The position numbers and the translations under genes are program-made. A DNA stretch of 64,000 nucleotides from Pseudoalteromonas arabiensis (GTDB lineage: Bacteria; Pseudomonadota; Gammaproteobacteria; Enterobacterales; Alteromonadaceae), in contig NZ_LRUF01000008.1 of assembly GCF_001550155.1 (NCBI RefSeq), positions 682,001 to 746,000 on the forward strand. The letters run 5' to 3'. A model generated the notes under the pieces. It saw nothing but the letters and a program-made list of their open reading frames with translations. It did not search any database and was not told the DNA's origin. Of this stretch, positions 46,625 to 54,653 are shown one piece after another; position 1 is the first letter of the stretch; each line of letters begins with the position of its first letter.

Positions 46625-47873
46625 ACTCAACCCCGAGTTGCTGTGCGACATTAACAGCACTTCTAACACCATCTTCATGGAAGCCGTTATACCAATAAGC
46701 ACCACAAAAATAACTGTTATTTTTTCCGTCTATGAGTGACTTTTGCTTTTGAGCCGCAATAGATTGTTTATTAAAAACAGGGTGATGATATGTAAACTCT
46801 CTGAGAATTTTATCTTTACTGATCCCTTCCCGGTGGTTCAACGTGACACAAAATTGCGTATCACTTTTGATACCCTGTAAAATATTCATTTGATATGTTA
46901 CTACAGCCGCTTTATCCGTGTTGTCATTCAGTAAGTAATTCCAACTGGCCCAAGCAGCTTTACGTTTAGGTAAGAGCGCAGTGTCGGTATGTAGCACCAC
47001 TGAATTGGCTGTGTATGGCATTGCAGCTAGCACTGCTTTTTCATCTTCACTTGGGTCTAGTAATAATTTGAGGGCTTGATCTGAATGACAGGCAAACACC
47101 ACTTTATCAAAGGTTTCAGTATGACCATCGTCAAAATGAATATGAGCACAGTCTTCAGTACGTGAAACCGAGCTAATGTTGCTATTCAGACGAATTTTAT
47201 CCGCAAAACCTTGTATCATAGGTTTAATGTACTCGCGCGATCCACCTGGTATTACGTACCACTGTGGGCGATTAGTAATGTCCAATAAACCATGGTTATA
47301 GAAGAACTTAACAAAAAACTCAACGCCGACTTGGGTCATCTCTTTTATGCTAGTCGACCAAATAGCCGCGCCCATCGGTAAAATATAATGGAAGCGGAAA
47401 AACTCATTAAAATTGTGCTCGTCTAACAGCTCGCCCAGCGTTTGATTTTCTGTATACGTTTGTTTTGCATGCAGCGCTTTACAGACATCATTGAAGCGCA
47501 CAATATCTTTCAATAACTTCCAAAATTTAGGGCGGAAAATGTTGCGCTTTTGAGCAAATAAACTGAAAAAGGTATGACCATTATATTCAAAACCTGTGCC
47601 TTCATTATGTACACTAAAGCTCATTTGCGTTTTTTGGCGGTCGACACCTAAACGGTCTAATAACTTCTCAAAATACGGGTATGTTCTATCGTTAAATACA
47701 ATAAACCCCGTATCAACAGCATATTCAACGCCACCAAGATTAACGTCAATGGTTGCAGTATGGCCGCCTATGTAATCGTTTTTTTCAAATACAGTTACAT
47801 CATAATGTTTGTGCAGTAGGTGTGCGCAGCTTAATCCTGCTATGCCAGACCCAATTACAGCCACTTTTTTCAA
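46617..47873 (-). CDS. FAD-dependent amine-oxidase-family protein
   Basis: A 418-residue flavoprotein. The Rossmann FAD motif KVAVIGSGIAGLSCAHLLHKHYDVTVFEKN and the following IGGHTATIDV segment are typical of the phytoene-desaturase / amine oxidase superfamily. A C-terminal FCGAYWYNGFHEDGV also contacts FAD. The TTG at 47873 shares bases with the preceding TGA, with AGGA eight bases upstream, so it is translated after the SDR. Close relatives are grouped with CFA synthases in many genomes. A fatty-acyl desaturation or oxidation is the likely reaction. Confidence 0.82.
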   Translation of the reverse strand: MKKVAVIGSGIAGLSCAHLLHKHYDVTVFEKNDYIGGHTATIDVNLGGVEYAVDTGFIVFNDRTYPYFEKLLDRLGVDRQKTQMSFSVHNEGTGFEYNGHTFFSLFAQKRNIFRPKFWKLLKDIVRFNDVCKALHAKQTYTENQTLGELLDEHNFNEFFRFHYILPMGAAIWSTSIKEMTQVGVEFFVKFFYNHGLLDITNRPQWYVIPGGSREYIKPMIQGFADKIRLNSNISSVSRTEDCAHIHFDDGHTETFDKVVFACHSDQALKLLLDPSEDEKAVLAAMPYTANSVVLHTDTALLPKRKAAWASWNYLLNDNTDKAAVVTYQMNILQGIKSDTQFCVTLNHREGISKDKILREFTYHHPVFNKQSIAAQKQKSLIDGKNNSYFCGAYWYNGFHEDGVRSAVNVAQQLGVEFE

Positions 47874-48580
47874 CGTGATAATCCTTTTGCAAGCTTCAAC
47901 CATAATGGCATAGGAAGCATTCTTAAAAATTTTAAAATGAAGGTAAAACGATGGGGGAAGTGCACTTCTTTGCGCCTTTTCTTAACCCCTTTGTAAATAT
48001 AGTTCGCAGCCTGTTCAGCCGTTACAGCCATAGGCATCGGGAAGTCGTTTTTATCTGTTAATGGTGTTTTCACAAACCCAGGGTGAACAAGAGTGACATC
48101 CACATCAGTTAAATCCACCGCGAGGCTATTTGCCAGATAACTCACTCCGGCTTTAGAAGCTCCATATGCTTGACTTCGTGGCAAAGGAAGATATGTCACA
48201 CTGGAACTTACAATAACAAGCTGACCACCAGATTTAATTCTTGGCAGCAATGCCTCTAAACAATACCCCATGCTAAGTAAGTTGGTGGTAACAACACGCT
48301 CAAACAAGCTGCTGTCGAAGTTACGTGCATCATCAATATATTCACAATTACCTGCGTTTAAAATAACGCGGTCAAACTCATTGTAAGCAACTGTACTGGA
48401 ACGTATATCCTGTAAGTTTGTGGCATCAAATTGACAGCTTTCGATGTGGCTATGTTTACTCAGCTCAGCAAGCTTCTCTGTATTTCTACCACAGGCAATA
48501 ACGTTTTCACCCTGCTCTGCATATAGCCTAGCAAGTGCTTCACCAATCCCTGAGGTTGCTCCTGTAATTAAAGTAGTCAT
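47870..48580 (-). CDS. Short-chain dehydrogenase/reductase
   Basis: A 236-residue SDR. The cofactor motif TGATSGIGEALARLYAE, NAGN, a catalytic Ser in VIVSSSVTYLP, and YGASKAG with the Tyr/Lys pair are complete, and the C-terminal FILKFLRMLPMPLWLKLAKGL is a hydrophobic helix that could anchor it to the membrane. Its start shares one base with the preceding stop (TAATG). Substrate unknown; the lipid neighbours suggest an acyl or lipid-derived alcohol/ketone. Confidence 0.87.
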   Translation of the reverse strand: MTTLITGATSGIGEALARLYAEQGENVIACGRNTEKLAELSKHSHIESCQFDATNLQDIRSSTVAYNEFDRVILNAGNCEYIDDARNFDSSLFERVVTTNLLSMGYCLEALLPRIKSGGQLVIVSSSVTYLPLPRSQAYGASKAGVSYLANSLAVDLTDVDVTLVHPGFVKTPLTDKNDFPMPMAVTAEQAANYIYKGVKKRRKEVHFPHRFTFILKFLRMLPMPLWLKLAKGLSR

Positions 48581-49008
48581 TATGCACTTGTCCTTTTATC
48601 AATATAACGTATTGCCGTACCAAGAAGCGGAATATGCCTATACAGAAGTGCGCCTACATCAAAGTAGTCCTGATGATGAACTATTTTATCTCCCTCAAAA
48701 ACTAAACGGCTGTGCCCCTCAACGGCAATGCTTTTGCCATTATTTAGTTTTGGGTGGCGATAATGCATCGTCCAATAGATAAAGGCTTTGTTGTTGCTAC
48801 TTTCAGTGTCTTTTATCGAAAACTGGCAAGACAACACATTAGCGTATAAGTTTTCAAAGTAATGATGAAGTGACTCAAGACCGTTCACGGTATGCAGTGG
48901 ATCAATAAATTGGATACTTGGGTGATAAATATCATCAAGTAGCTGCAAGTTGTTTTTGTTCAGTGATTGGTAAATTTCAATAAACCTATCGAGAGTCACC
49001 TTGTCCAT
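48580..49008 (-). CDS. SnoaL/NTF2-like protein
   Basis: A 142-residue alpha+beta cone protein of the NTF2 superfamily. RFIEIYQSLNKNNLQLLDDIYHPSIQFIDPLHTVNGLESLHHYFENLY (in part) is the classic helix-strand opening with a cavity, ending in VFEGDKIVHHQDYFDVGALLYRHIPLLGTAIRYI. No certain catalytic residues. It lies one base downstream of the photolyase stop and overlaps the SDR start. It may bind or isomerise a small hydrophobic ligand. Confidence 0.78.
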   Translation of the reverse strand: MDKVTLDRFIEIYQSLNKNNLQLLDDIYHPSIQFIDPLHTVNGLESLHHYFENLYANVLSCQFSIKDTESSNNKAFIYWTMHYRHPKLNNGKSIAVEGHSRLVFEGDKIVHHQDYFDVGALLYRHIPLLGTAIRYIDKRTSA

Positions 49009-49009
49009 A

Positions 49010-50401
49010 TCACACCTTAAATGCGTTTAGTGCACGTTCTCGTGCTGCTTTATGATCAACAATTGCTGGCCAATAACTGCTAGACTTTCCTTGCTTAGCT
49101 AAATAATCATGAGGAAAGTGGATTTGTTTCGCAGGTATTTTTTCCAGCTCTGGTAAATATTTACGGATAAATTCACCATCTGGATCAAAACGCTCACTTT
49201 GAGTAATGGGATTAAAAATACGGAAATAAGGTTGTGCGTCACACCCTGTGCTTGCTGCCCACTGCCAGCCGCCATTATTTGAAGCCAAATCACCATCAAT
49301 CAAGTGCTTCATGAAAAAGCGCTCACCCTTTCGCCAATCAATAAGTAGGTGCTTTGTTAAAAAGCTTGCAACCACCATACGTAAGCGGTTATGCATCCAA
49401 CCTGTTTGCACTAACTGGCGCATTGCAGCATCAACAAGAGGATAACCCGTTTTCCCCTCGCACCATGCTTTAAAGTCACTGTCGTCGTTACGCCACTTAA
49501 CCGCATTATATTTGTCGTTAAAGTTTGCGTACTTGCTTAGGCGTGGAAAAACCGATATGAGGTGTCGGTAAAATTCTCGCCAAATTAACTCATTGACCCA
49601 GCAAAACAAATTGCTTTTCGCACTTTTTAATATATCAGGGTGACGCTGTTGAATCAGCGCAAGAAGCTGATGAACACTAATAATACCTAACGCTAAATAA
49701 GGACTCAGACCTGATGTACCTTTAATGCTTGGGATATCTCGCTGCTCTTGATAAGAGGCAAGCTTTTCATCTATGAAGCGGGCACAGACATGACTTAAGG
49801 TCTCATCATCAACGGGCCACTTTTGTGAGCTTCCATCTGATGTGAGTAATTTACTTTCTTGCCACTCGATTTTGTCATGCATCTTAGGCAGCTCAGCAAA
49901 GTAGAAGTGTCTGTCTTGATACTCTTTGAGCCATGCATTTTTAAATGGAGTAAAGACCTTAAACATCTCACCACTTTGATTTTTGATACTACCTGGGGGG
50001 GCAATAACATCACCATCGTAAGTGTAAAATGAAACTCCTAGGCTATCGGCTTTATCTACAAAGGCACGATCGCGCTCAACTTCATTTAGCTCATACTCGT
50101 TATTAACGTAAACATTTTTTACTGCATTTTCTTCGCAAAAATCGGCTAGTTTGTCAACGCAACCGGTATAGTCTCCAGCATCAATGAGATGCAACTTTAT
50201 ACCTTTACTTGCTAATAACTGGCCTAAAAAAGCAAGCCTGCGTTTTAATAAATCTAGCTGAATATCTGCGACATCATGAGCCTGCCACTGCTTTTCAGTT
50301 ATAAAAAATACAGCATGTTGGCAGCCATTCTCGATCGCTTGATACAGAGCGTCGTTATTAAAAAGGCGCAAATCGCGCCTAAACCAGAATAGTGTGTTCA
50401 T
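49010..50401 (-). CDS. phrB: Deoxyribodipyrimidine photolyase
   Basis: A 463-residue class I CPD photolyase that uses blue/near-UV light and FADH- to split cyclobutane pyrimidine dimers. The N-terminal antenna domain WFRRDLRLFNNDALY is followed by the FAD domain with CWVNELIWREFYRHL, TGYPLVDAAMRQLVQTGWMHNR, and WQWAASTGCDAQPYFRIFNP. All FAD and DNA contact regions are intact. The start overlaps the previous stop by one base. Placement inside the sigma cluster fits induction by light stress. Confidence 0.95.
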   Translation of the reverse strand: MNTLFWFRRDLRLFNNDALYQAIENGCQHAVFFITEKQWQAHDVADIQLDLLKRRLAFLGQLLASKGIKLHLIDAGDYTGCVDKLADFCEENAVKNVYVNNEYELNEVERDRAFVDKADSLGVSFYTYDGDVIAPPGSIKNQSGEMFKVFTPFKNAWLKEYQDRHFYFAELPKMHDKIEWQESKLLTSDGSSQKWPVDDETLSHVCARFIDEKLASYQEQRDIPSIKGTSGLSPYLALGIISVHQLLALIQQRHPDILKSAKSNLFCWVNELIWREFYRHLISVFPRLSKYANFNDKYNAVKWRNDDSDFKAWCEGKTGYPLVDAAMRQLVQTGWMHNRLRMVVASFLTKHLLIDWRKGERFFMKHLIDGDLASNNGGWQWAASTGCDAQPYFRIFNPITQSERFDPDGEFIRKYLPELEKIPAKQIHFPHDYLAKQGKSSSYWPAIVDHKAARERALNAFKV

Positions 50402-51354
50402 TAAATTCCGTAGCGTAGTTTAAGTTCGTTCGGATAAGGGTCTAAGTACACTTGTTGACTTAGGTATTCATTTGGATGAACTTTGAGGTGATGCTTTATC
50501 AGCGTTAATGGCACATACAGTGGCACCAACCCTTGCCGATATTCGTCTATCGCATCGCGTAACTCTTGCTTTTCAATCTTAGAGAGTGACTTTTTAAAAT
50601 AACCTTGCAAGTGCATAAGCGTGTTCGCATTATTTTTGCGAGAAGCAGGCTTTTTCAAAGCAGTCATCAAACCAAAAATATAATCACTTGCTAATGCTTG
50701 AATATCATGACCATCAAATGTACCCAGTAAATTGCCTAAATTACGGTATGCTTCGTAGTTGTGAGCCATCAAAAGATACTTATACTGAGCATGAAATTGG
50801 GTCAAACGATGCACGGTTAAAGGTTGTTCATTAAGGGTTTGCCAATGTTTGTAAGTGTATACACGCATAACGAAATTCTCTCGTAAATGCATGTCGTTCA
50901 AGCGCCCGTTCTCTTCACATGGCAATAGTGGATTATGGGCCATTATTTGCTCAGCAAAAAAGCCCACACCTTCAGAGGTGTTACCTGTGCCTTGTTCGTT
51001 GTAAATTTTGATACGCTCCATACCACAGCTGGGGCTTTTGGCGCAAAAAACAAAACCGCTTAACTCAGCTGTTTGCTCCGTAGCAACTCGCTTTCCGTAT
51101 TCTGTAAGTTTTGGTCCTACATCCCCCGTGCCGTCAGGGCGACAAACTTTAATTGTGTCACCCACTCTCACTTGGCGGATGGTTGGTCGTGGGATTGGTA
51201 GTCCCACAGCAACTTCAGGACAAAACTTCTTATACTCAACATGGTTAGCGAGCTCGTCCATACAGAAGTTAGATTTTTTATGACCACTATCAAAACGAAC
51301 TTTATCGCCAGCAAGACAGGCACTAATACCTATTTTAATTGTTGATTGCAGCAT
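50401..51354 (-). CDS. DUF523 and DUF1722 (YbgA-like) fusion protein
   Basis: A 317-residue protein. DUF523 (about 1-150) has KIGISACLAGDKVRFDSGHKKS, PEVAVGLPIPRPTIR and CAKSPSCGMERIK, with conserved cysteines that could bind a metal or Fe-S cluster. DUF1722 (about 185-305) has RLTQFHAQYKYLLMAHNYEAYRNLG. In E. coli the same fusion (YbgA) sits next to phr. Recent work on related proteins links them to dimer repair or 2-thiouracil metabolism, but I do not rely on it. It is coupled to phrB. Confidence 0.85.
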   Translation of the reverse strand: MLQSTIKIGISACLAGDKVRFDSGHKKSNFCMDELANHVEYKKFCPEVAVGLPIPRPTIRQVRVGDTIKVCRPDGTGDVGPKLTEYGKRVATEQTAELSGFVFCAKSPSCGMERIKIYNEQGTGNTSEGVGFFAEQIMAHNPLLPCEENGRLNDMHLRENFVMRVYTYKHWQTLNEQPLTVHRLTQFHAQYKYLLMAHNYEAYRNLGNLLGTFDGHDIQALASDYIFGLMTALKKPASRKNNANTLMHLQGYFKKSLSKIEKQELRDAIDEYRQGLVPLYVPLTLIKHHLKVHPNEYLSQQVYLDPYPNELKLRYGI

Positions 51355-51361
51355 AGGATCC

Positions 51362-52012
51362 CTAATAAATTAAATTACCAATTGGGTTAAGTAATTTGCT
51401 AATACCTTTGTTAAAATGCAGCGCACTACTAACCACTGTAAAACACAAACACCCTTCAGTTGTTTTTGGTGTATGGTTATGGCGTCCATCCAGCATCATA
51501 AAATCCCCTGGGACATAACTGCCATCTTCATCACTAAACTCACCATCAAGTAATAAGGTTAGCTCAAAACCTGTGTGAGTGTGGTCCGGAATTTCACCAC
51601 CGGCATCGATATGTAAAAGACTGGCTCTGAGCGCCCCATCATCCAATGCAATTCGTGAACGTGCTAGTTTACCTATTTGCATAAAGCTACTGTGCCCAAT
51701 GCGAGTTAGCGCCCTTGGTAAGGTGTACTCTTTTCCCTTAACCTCTACTTTGATAGCCGGTTGATCATATACTTCATCAATACTCTCATCCGAGGTGATG
51801 TTGTCGAACATAAGCTGGTCAAAGCAAATATCATCGTCGTTAACTACGTCTTCAAATGCAGTGTTTGCATTTTTAGCTTCAAGTGTAGCGAGTTGCTTTT
51901 GACATACAGGACACATCTCAACATGAATAGCAACCGCGACACTTAGCGTAGCCGGCAAATTGCCCTCACTAAATTGCACTAATAATTCGTTGCTCGGGTG
52001 ATGCTTAATCAT
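51362..52012 (-). CDS. chrR: ChrR-type anti-sigma factor with cupin domain
   Basis: A 216-residue cytoplasmic protein. The N-terminal zinc anti-sigma (ZAS) domain has an early His and HVEMCPVC (H-x3-C-x2-C). The C-terminal cupin (about 105-195) has the metal motif HTHTGFE and a later His in GRHNH. In Rhodobacter sphaeroides ChrR holds sigmaE until singlet oxygen triggers release, with the cupin needed for the response. GGGAGAG lies before the ATG, which overlaps the sigma gene by 8 bases, matching the equimolar partner arrangement. Confidence 0.93.
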   Translation of the reverse strand: MIKHHPSNELLVQFSEGNLPATLSVAVAIHVEMCPVCQKQLATLEAKNANTAFEDVVNDDDICFDQLMFDNITSDESIDEVYDQPAIKVEVKGKEYTLPRALTRIGHSSFMQIGKLARSRIALDDGALRASLLHIDAGGEIPDHTHTGFELTLLLDGEFSDEDGSYVPGDFMMLDGRHNHTPKTTEGCLCFTVVSSALHFNKGISKLLNPIGNLIY

Positions 52013-52643
52013 GTTGCTCTCCCATTTCGTTGCGTAACTTCTGCAAGGCTAGACGAAGTCGAGACTTCACTGTACCTACGGGAATGTTTAAATGCTCTGC
52101 AAGTTGCTCTTGTGACATATCTTGAAAATAAACGCCGCGTACCACTTCACGTTGGGCTTGTGGTAAACGGTCTAGATATTGTTTAATTTGCTTATCTTCA
52201 AGATGATCGCTGAACTCGTGCTGCCCAGGCTCAGCTTCATCAATGAGCGGCCAGATATCTTCACTTATACACTCTTCTTTGCTGCTTTTCATTTTTCTGA
52301 GCATATCGAAAGATGCATTTCGCATCACAGTGTATACCCATGTTGTCGCAGCACCTTTTTCAGGATGGTATAAGTGTGCCTTTCTCCAAACCGAAGTGAG
52401 CGTTTCCTGTACCAATTCCATTGCTTGAGCCTCAGAACCAAACTGTTTGATTCCAAAACGCTTTATTTTGGGCGAAAAATATTGGAAAAGAAAAGCAAAT
52501 GCACGCTTGTCACGGGAAGTGGCAACAGCGAATAGCGAATTAGCAAGCTCTTTGCTCGGTGTCTCTGGCATGGCAGTAAATTGACCTGTTTTAGGTTTAC
52601 AACCTGTTTGAAGTTGTTGACTTACCATTTTAATGTCATCCAA
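52005..52643 (-). CDS. rpoE: ECF11-type RNA polymerase sigma factor
   Basis: A 212-residue extracytoplasmic-function sigma factor. Region 2 (AFAFLFQYFSPKIKRFGIKQFGSEAQAMELVQETLTSVWRK, in part) and TTWVYTVMRNASFDMLRK recognise the -10; region 4 (LPQAQREVVRGVYFQDMSQEQLAEHLNIPVGTVKSRLR, in part) the -35. Pairing with a ChrR protein places it in group ECF11, which answers singlet oxygen and photo-oxidation. Two ATG codons (52643, 52628) are possible starts and the ribosome site is poor. The candidate promoter just upstream gives a leader of only about 10-25 bases. The name rpoE is by analogy to Rhodobacter, not to the E. coli envelope-stress sigma. Confidence 0.9.
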   Translation of the reverse strand: MDDIKMVSQQLQTGCKPKTGQFTAMPETPSKELANSLFAVATSRDKRAFAFLFQYFSPKIKRFGIKQFGSEAQAMELVQETLTSVWRKAHLYHPEKGAATTWVYTVMRNASFDMLRKMKSSKEECISEDIWPLIDEAEPGQHEFSDHLEDKQIKQYLDRLPQAQREVVRGVYFQDMSQEQLAEHLNIPVGTVKSRLRLALQKLRNEMGEQHD

Positions 52644-52660
52644 TTATTGTCGTAAGATGC

Positions 52661-52688
52661 AATACGCATTCAGACATGGTTCGGATCA
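52661..52688 (-). promoter_or_regulatory. Candidate ECF11 autoregulated promoter
   Basis: On the minus strand, TGATCC (52688-52683) is followed after 16 bases by CGTATT (52666-52661), 18 bases before the first possible ATG of the sigma gene. TGATCC with a CGTA-type -10 is the pattern described for ECF11 sigma factors. The -35 begins right after the stop of the upstream LON-domain gene, so this promoter can drive the whole twelve-gene cluster. Confidence 0.72.
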
Positions 52689-52690
52689 TA

Positions 52691-53269
52691 TTAATCAGTA
52701 AATTCTGTGTTAATTAGAGTATGGAGGAAAGTGAGTAAGTTTTCAAAGTTAGATTCAAAGGCAAGTTGTTGTTTTTTAACTAGTGAAATAGGTAGAATTT
52801 CGAGCCAACGCGCAGCAACCCACGCCAAATCATCGTATTGCGGTGTTGGATAAAGTGCAGACAAGTCAGGCTGACTAGCAAACACTGAACGAAGCGTCTC
52901 GCTTAATAAAGCATTGTTCTGATCCAAAGGTATTTTTTTATACCAAACAGGCTCAATTACTGCTTCTACATCAGCGTAACGCAGCATATTTTTGTCTTGA
53001 AATGGATTGTGGATTGTGACAGCAGCTTGTGCATAAACATCTATCAAGAGCTGACCGCTGTCGTCTTGATTAAAGTCATTTATTTGCATCAAGCAACCTA
53101 GATTAGGCAAGTTGAACTCAGTGTCGTGCTGGTAAGTACATAGCACAAATCCCGTATTATCTTTCGCGGCTTCTTTAACCATATCAAGATAACGTTGCTC
53201 AAATATTCTAAGTTTAGTCGCCCCTTCTGGAAGAATAAAAACCGGTAGGGGAAAAATCGCACGCTTCAT
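52691..53269 (-). CDS. LON substrate-binding-domain protein
   Basis: A 192-residue stand-alone LON N-terminal (LonN, PUA-like) domain protein with no ATPase or protease part. IFPLPVFILPEGATKLRIFEQRYLDMV matches the start of Lon, followed by CTYQHDTEFNLPNLGCLMQI and IDVYAQAAV. Its proteolytic targets or partner are unknown. The stop is 2 bases before the candidate sigma promoter. Readthrough could also supply the sigma cluster. Confidence 0.85.
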   Translation of the reverse strand: MKRAIFPLPVFILPEGATKLRIFEQRYLDMVKEAAKDNTGFVLCTYQHDTEFNLPNLGCLMQINDFNQDDSGQLLIDVYAQAAVTIHNPFQDKNMLRYADVEAVIEPVWYKKIPLDQNNALLSETLRSVFASQPDLSALYPTPQYDDLAWVAARWLEILPISLVKKQQLAFESNFENLLTFLHTLINTEFTD

Positions 53270-53364
53270 AAAGTCTACTATTTAAAATACCACATGCCTC
53301 TAATTACGTGCGCTTTTCATTTGCCGATCAATATTTCATGAAATCTTCATTTATGCCCAGTAAA

Positions 53365-53478
53365 TTAAAAGTTGAACCATTGTGCAACGTTTCTAAATAA
53401 TTCGATTGACGCGTACGCACTCAGTAAACTCAAAACGGGTGCAACCATAAGTAAAAATAAACTGATTTCACTACTCAT
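53365..53478 (-). CDS. 37-residue membrane miniprotein
   Basis: A 37-residue frame too short for standard gene calling. The protein has a single hydrophobic segment (ISLFLLMVAPVLSLLSAYASI) and a polar tail ending in FRNVAQWFNF, typical of single-span miniproteins. AAGGAAAC lies eight bases before the ATG and overlaps the stop of the upstream exported-protein gene (11 bases earlier), suggesting translational coupling. Function unknown. Confidence 0.6.
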   Translation of the reverse strand: MSSEISLFLLMVAPVLSLLSAYASIELFRNVAQWFNF

Positions 53479-53489
53479 TAGATGTTTCC

Positions 53490-53768
53490 TTACTGCTTAT
53501 TTTCTACAACAGGTGCTTTAGCAATAACGGTTGATTTGTCATTTTCCTTAACAACCTCTTCGCTCATGTATTCATTGAGTAATTGCTGAGCATCAAATTC
53601 AATACTGTTTGTCACATTTTGTTTAAGCTCATTACTCGCTTGTTGAACATAACTTTTTAGCGATTGAGTAATTGTGTTACTAATATCTAATTCAAAGTCA
53701 GTCGCACTTGCTTGAGTAGACCCTAATACAAGTAACGCAGCTGTTGTAAGTTTAAGTGAGTTATTCAT
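53490..53768 (-). CDS. Small exported protein, unknown
   Basis: A 92-residue protein with a signal peptide (1-22, ending ASA). The mature part is an amphipathic helix region (NTITQSLKSYVQQASNELKQNVTNSIEFDAQQLL) and an acidic-then-basic tail. It contains no cysteine. It is directly followed by a 37-residue membrane miniprotein whose ribosome site overlaps its stop. I do not recognise the family. Confidence 0.65.
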   Translation of the reverse strand: MNNSLKLTTAALLVLGSTQASATDFELDISNTITQSLKSYVQQASNELKQNVTNSIEFDAQQLLNEYMSEEVVKENDKSTVIAKAPVVENKQ

Positions 53769-54023
53769 AATGATATTCCTTGTCTCTTTAAGTAATTAGT
53801 CGTAACTACTTAATCAAAGGTTGTGCCAGCATGGAAATATTTTTCAACCCATTAATTTTTAATGATTTTTTGTAAATTTTAATTTTTCACCCTATTCAGC
53901 AATGGTTAATAAAACCAATCAATTTAATATTTTTGACTAACTATTAGCGAAAAAATAAACGTTGATATTTTCAGCGTACACTTGTACACTGAAACTGTTT
54001 TTACAATCACTTTTAGAGAGTTT

Positions 54024-54653
54024 ATGACTGCTCAGTTACCTTACTCGCGTCAAGAAGAACAACTCAATGTACTCACTCATAGCATGGGCGTGTTATTTGC
54101 TTTTTACGTACTGTGGGATTTGATTTCGCAATCAAAAGCTGTGTCAGCAACAGTCAGTGCGATTGTTTATGGTTCGAGTTTACTGGTGCTTTTTATGGCA
54201 TCAACACTTTACCATGCAAGTACCAAAGCGCGTTTGCGTGCCATCTATAAAAAATGTGATCATTGCGCTATTTATTTGCTAATTGCTGGTACTTACACAC
54301 CATATCTCGTCATATCATTATCGGGAATGTGGGCAATTTCAGCGCTGGTATTTATTTGGAGCTTAGCAATAGGCGGGGTCATTTATAAATTAGCGGTAAA
54401 AAATGGCAATAAAAAAGTATCACTTGCAACCTACTTATTAATGGGCTGGTTTGCCCTTGCCCTTGTCTACCCTCTGTACTTAAATTTAGATCACAGTGCT
54501 TTGTGGTGGTTATTAGCAGGAGGCGTTGCTTACAGTCTTGGTACTTTTTTCTACAGTGCTAAAACACGCCACTATAGTCATGCTATTTGGCACGTATTTG
54601 TACTTGTTGGGTGTGTATGTCACTACTTATCAATCAGTTTATATGTTTTTTAA
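54024..54653 (+). CDS. Hemolysin III / YqfA-like (PAQR family) membrane protein
   Basis: A 209-residue integral membrane protein with seven helices. NVLTHSMGVLFAF (N-terminal His), STLYHAS, and CDHCAIYLLIAGTYTPYL and HAIWHVFVLVGC supply the four conserved His/Asp residues of a PAQR zinc site. The family name hemolysin III is historic; PAQR members are proposed lipid hydrolases or sensors. The ATG at 54024 has AGAGAG five bases upstream, favoured over an upstream frame start. Its stop overlaps the convergent ATL gene. Confidence 0.85.
   Translation: MTAQLPYSRQEEQLNVLTHSMGVLFAFYVLWDLISQSKAVSATVSAIVYGSSLLVLFMASTLYHASTKARLRAIYKKCDHCAIYLLIAGTYTPYLVISLSGMWAISALVFIWSLAIGGVIYKLAVKNGNKKVSLATYLLMGWFALALVYPLYLNLDHSALWWLLAGGVAYSLGTFFYSAKTRHYSHAIWHVFVLVGCVCHYLSISLYVF

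Noticed and set aside
48444-48782. 112-residue plus-strand frame across the SDR and NTF2-like genes.
   Set aside because: Antisense shadow of two genes in a tight operon; no supporting signal.
22001-49200. Further TGATCC (or complementary GGATCA) matches, for example near 22004, 25434, 34691, 36562, 48893 and 49191.
   Set aside because: All lie inside coding sequence without a CGTA element at the right distance, so they were not counted as ECF11 promoters.
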